Assembly: GCA_027484495.1 (NCBI GenBank)
Contig: JAIXSW010000324.1
Coordinates: forward strand, 1 to 9,009
Source of the DNA: Gammaproteobacteria bacterium
GTDB taxonomy: Bacteria; Pseudomonadota; Gammaproteobacteria; Enterobacterales; Alteromonadaceae
Direction of reading: 5' to 3'
DNA: 9,009 nt
Every line of letters begins with the position of its first letter. Position 1 is the first letter of the stretch. Position numbers and translations under genes: made by a program. Positions 6,977 to 9,009 of this stretch are shown here, one piece after another. The notes under the pieces were generated by a model. The model was not told the origin of the DNA. It saw only the letters and a list, made by a program, of their open reading frames with translations, and searched no databases.

Positions 6977-7684
6977 CTAAGCCCAGTTGCGTTCCACTGG
7001 CGGCCGCAAAACCAGCTCATGCCAGTGCGCGTCGGCCGGGGCCTGCAACATGGCCAGTGCTGCGCTCGCTACATGCTCAGGCGCTAAATACTCAGGCCGC
7101 GCTGAGCCACGAAAAGCGGTATCGACGCCGCCCGGGATTAAATGCAGCACGCGCACGCCGCTGTCCTGCAGCTCACGCCTCAGCACTTTGCTGTAGCTTT
7201 CCAGCGCACTTTTACTGGCGCTGTAAGCGGCGACACCGGGATTGGCGAAACTGACGCAAGTGCTCAGCACCTGCAAAATAGTGCCGTGACCACGCGCCAG
7301 CATGCCGGGCAACAGGCACTCCTGCAGCAGCAGCGGCACGCGGAAATTCAGCGCCAGCATCTGTTCTAACGCTGGCCAGTCCGGGTTTTGCGCCGGCGTG
7401 CGGCTTAAGTTGGCGCCGGCACAATTAATCAGCCCATCGACCGGGCAAGCCGCTTCCGCCTGCTGACAAAACGTAATCAGCGCGGCCGAATCGGTTAAAT
7501 CAAAGGCTGCGTGATGCACCAGCTGTGACGCCGGCGCCACAGCCAAAACTTGCGCACAGGTGGCCGCCAGTTTGGCCGCATCGCGGCCCTGCAAACTCAG
7601 ACGGTAGCCGGCATGGGCCAGTTGCAGCGCTAAGGCGCGGCCAATGCCGTCGGATGCGCCAGTCAGCAGCAGATGTTCAGCCAT
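6977..7684 (-). CDS. Short-chain dehydrogenase/reductase, substrate unknown
   Basis: Classical-size SDR of 235 residues, predicted cytoplasmic and NAD(P)-dependent. Seen: cofactor loop TGASDGIG at 8-15, DLTD at 62-65 for the adenine pocket, NCAG at 87-90 (a variant of the usual NNAG), N113 in ALNF, catalytic S141, and Y154-S-A-S-K158, followed by IPGGVDTAF, the usual P-G-x-v-x-T loop. R34 in LQGRD after the second strand hints at NADPH preference (inference). AAGGAA lies 6 nt upstream of the ATG. There is no signal peptide or membrane segment. It lies between the receptor and the glycosidase genes on the same strand but is not needed for the Leloir pathway; it might oxidise or reduce a sugar released from the imported substrate, or be unrelated. 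The family is secure, the function is not. Confidence 0.9.
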   Translation of the reverse strand: MAEHLLLTGASDGIGRALALQLAHAGYRLSLQGRDAAKLAATCAQVLAVAPASQLVHHAAFDLTDSAALITFCQQAEAACPVDGLINCAGANLSRTPAQNPDWPALEQMLALNFRVPLLLQECLLPGMLARGHGTILQVLSTCVSFANPGVAAYSASKSALESYSKVLRRELQDSGVRVLHLIPGGVDTAFRGSARPEYLAPEHVASAALAMLQAPADAHWHELVLRPPVERNWA

Positions 7685-7737
7685 TGCGGGTTCCTTGTCT
7701 GAGGTTGGCGCCTGACGGCGCTGTTGCGAAGTCTGTG

Positions 7738-7764
7738 ACCGGCTACCTGTTGGCGGTAGCCGGT
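7738..7764 (-). terminator. Perfect 10-bp hairpin after the receptor gene
   Basis: ACCGGCTACC (7738-7747) and GGTAGCCGGT (7755-7764) form a perfect GC-rich stem with a 7-nt loop, 16 bp downstream of the receptor stop codon. The position suits a transcription end or an mRNA-stabilising stem for the receptor transcript. On the minus strand the stem is followed by CACAGACTTC, without a U-run, so intrinsic termination would be weak. A partial read-through or 3'-stabilising role fits as well. Confidence 0.5.
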
Positions 7765-7780
7765 ACAGTGGTCTTTTGGC

Positions 7781-9009
7781 TTACATCGAGTACGAGAAAC
7801 CAATCAGGAAGCGGCGGCCCCAGTCGAGGTAGCTGCCGATCCGGCTCGGATCGTTGTCGAAGTACGAGGTTGAGGCTTCGTTGGTCAGGTTCTGGCCCTG
7901 CAACATCAGCTTCAGCTGGCTGTTCACTTCATAGGACACACTGGCATCCAGCGTAGTTTCTGCGTCTATGCTGTTGATTTCAGACGGTGTCCAGCTGCCA
8001 ACCCGGGTAAAACCGCTGCGGTAGCTGTAAGACACTTTGGCGTCGAAACCGGCTTTGTAGTACCACAGCGTCAGGTTTGCGACGTCTTTAGACAGGCCAC
8101 CCAGCGGCAGCGGATTATCTTTTGGCACAAACTCATAGACGTTGCTGTCGGTGTAGGAATAGTTGGCGTAGAAACCCAGGCCATCGAACGGCGCCGGCAG
8201 GTTTTTAAACGCCTGCTGATACATCATTTCAAAGCCTTTGATTTGACCGCCATCGCCGTTGACCGGGCCGGTGAAGTCATAAGTTACGCCATCTAAGCTC
8301 AGCTTGTCGGTGCTGCTGCCGATGTGGCTTTCTAAGTCTTTAAAGAAGGTCGACACGGTCAGCGCCTGATCTTCCGACAGATAATATTCCACGCCGATAT
8401 CCAGCTGGTTCGCGACAAATGGGTCCAGCAGCGGATTGCCGCCAGAACCGGTTTTAACCGGGCTTTGTGAATCCAGCTGGAAGCCGGTGCGCATTTCGAC
8501 CAGTGGTGGCCGTGCTAATGCCCGCGACAGGCCAACCCGCAGTTGGGTTTCATCGGTCAGCGCAAAGTTCAGGTTCAGTGACGGCAGCACTTCGGTATAG
8601 CTGTGGTCGACGCTGACCGGCGAATACTTGCTGTCTTTAAACTGGTAACCGCTTGATTCAGATTCAGTTTTAACCAGGCGTACACCAGCGTTACCGGTGT
8701 AGCTGAAGCCAAACAGCTCAGAATTTAAGCGCACCATGCCATATACGGCCTGGTTTTTCTCGCTGACGAACCAGCTGTTGATGCGGTCCTGGTCAGTTTT
8801 GCTGTATGCCGAGCGGTTATCGATGCCGCCAAAAGCCTGCTGCACTAAGTCGCCCCAGTTGTTAAAGCCGTACATATCCGGCGACTGTAAGCCGCCACCC
8901 AGCGCATAACGGCGGCCGTAATTCGCCACGTTCGGGTTCTTCACCGCCTGCCACCAGCTCTGCACGTCGTTGTCTTTTTCACGGTCGGAGAAGCGGCCAC
9001 CGAAGGACA
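7781..9009 (-). CDS. TonB-dependent outer-membrane receptor, C-terminal part only
   Basis: Outer-membrane beta-barrel for energised uptake, here represented by its last 408 residues; the frame is open to the window edge, reading SFGGRFSDREKDND before a GTG codon at 8965 that is not a real start. The signal peptide, TonB box, plug domain and first barrel strands lie outside. Seen: alternating beta-strand pattern, GNAGVRLVKTESESSGYQ, VLPSLNLNFALTDETQLRVGLSRALARP, IKGFEMMYQQAF, and GQNLTNEASTSYF close to the end. This is the layout of the Xanthomonas/Caulobacter-type receptors often linked to oligosaccharide uptake. The protein ends GFSYSM, so Met rather than the common terminal aromatic is last. 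The adjacent glycosidase and gal genes suggest a galactose-containing ligand, by inference only. Confidence 0.93.
   Translation of the reverse strand, partial: SFGGRFSDREKDNDVQSWWQAVKNPNVANYGRRYALGGGLQSPDMYGFNNWGDLVQQAFGGIDNRSAYSKTDQDRINSWFVSEKNQAVYGMVRLNSELFGFSYTGNAGVRLVKTESESSGYQFKDSKYSPVSVDHSYTEVLPSLNLNFALTDETQLRVGLSRALARPPLVEMRTGFQLDSQSPVKTGSGGNPLLDPFVANQLDIGVEYYLSEDQALTVSTFFKDLESHIGSSTDKLSLDGVTYDFTGPVNGDGGQIKGFEMMYQQAFKNLPAPFDGLGFYANYSYTDSNVYEFVPKDNPLPLGGLSKDVANLTLWYYKAGFDAKVSYSYRSGFTRVGSWTPSEINSIDAETTLDASVSYEVNSQLKLMLQGQNLTNEASTSYFDNDPSRIGSYLDWGRRFLIGFSYSM

Noticed and set aside
6523..7020. 165-codon minus-strand frame crossing the repeat-rich gap
   Set aside because: It overlaps the SDR end and the GH2 N-terminal region in a different frame and is translated through the repeats; composition is atypical and there is no family resemblance.
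7525..7956. 143-codon plus-strand open frame spanning the SDR-receptor gap
   Set aside because: It runs antisense to the SDR N-terminus and the receptor C-terminus, is Arg/Ser-rich and has no recognisable domain.

Overview
The window reads as a chromosomal segment of a Gram-negative, moderately GC-rich bacterium. The proteins look gammaproteobacterial: GalK, GalT and GalE carry long stretches matching the E. coli enzymes as I remember them. A TonB-dependent receptor of the Xanthomonas/Caulobacter type next to a periplasmic glycosidase suggests an Alteromonadales-like polysaccharide degrader (Rheinheimera or Alishewanella would fit). The genus is inference; no marker gene is present.

All seven genes lie on the minus strand, so the transcriptional order runs from the right edge to the left. 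It is: TonB-dependent receptor (3' part only, 9009-7781), short-chain dehydrogenase/reductase (7684-6977), secreted family 2 glycoside hydrolase (6794-4383), galE (4369-3254), galT (3261-2149), galK (2152-992) and galM (995 to the left edge, C-terminus missing). From the hydrolase onward the genes are tightly packed: a 13-bp gap, then overlaps of 8, 4 and 4 bp. This indicates one translationally coupled operon. Upstream the packing is looser: a 96-bp gap with a perfect 10-bp hairpin separates receptor from dehydrogenase, and a 182-bp gap full of direct and inverted repeats separates dehydrogenase from hydrolase.

The likely pathway: the outer-membrane receptor imports a galactose-containing oligosaccharide, the exported GH2 enzyme releases galactose in the periplasm, an inner-membrane transporter not present here brings galactose in, and GalM, GalK, GalT and GalE (complete Leloir pathway) convert it to glucose-1-phosphate while recycling UDP-glucose. 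The dehydrogenase has no obvious Leloir role.

I found no clearly undescribed system. The most notable local features are the repeat-rich, quasi-palindromic spacer just upstream of the hydrolase, an in-frame 24-bp tandem duplication inside galE, and a Ser/Thr-rich insert in GalT. There is no gene-free stretch over 300 bases, and no RNA gene, CRISPR array or transposase was seen.
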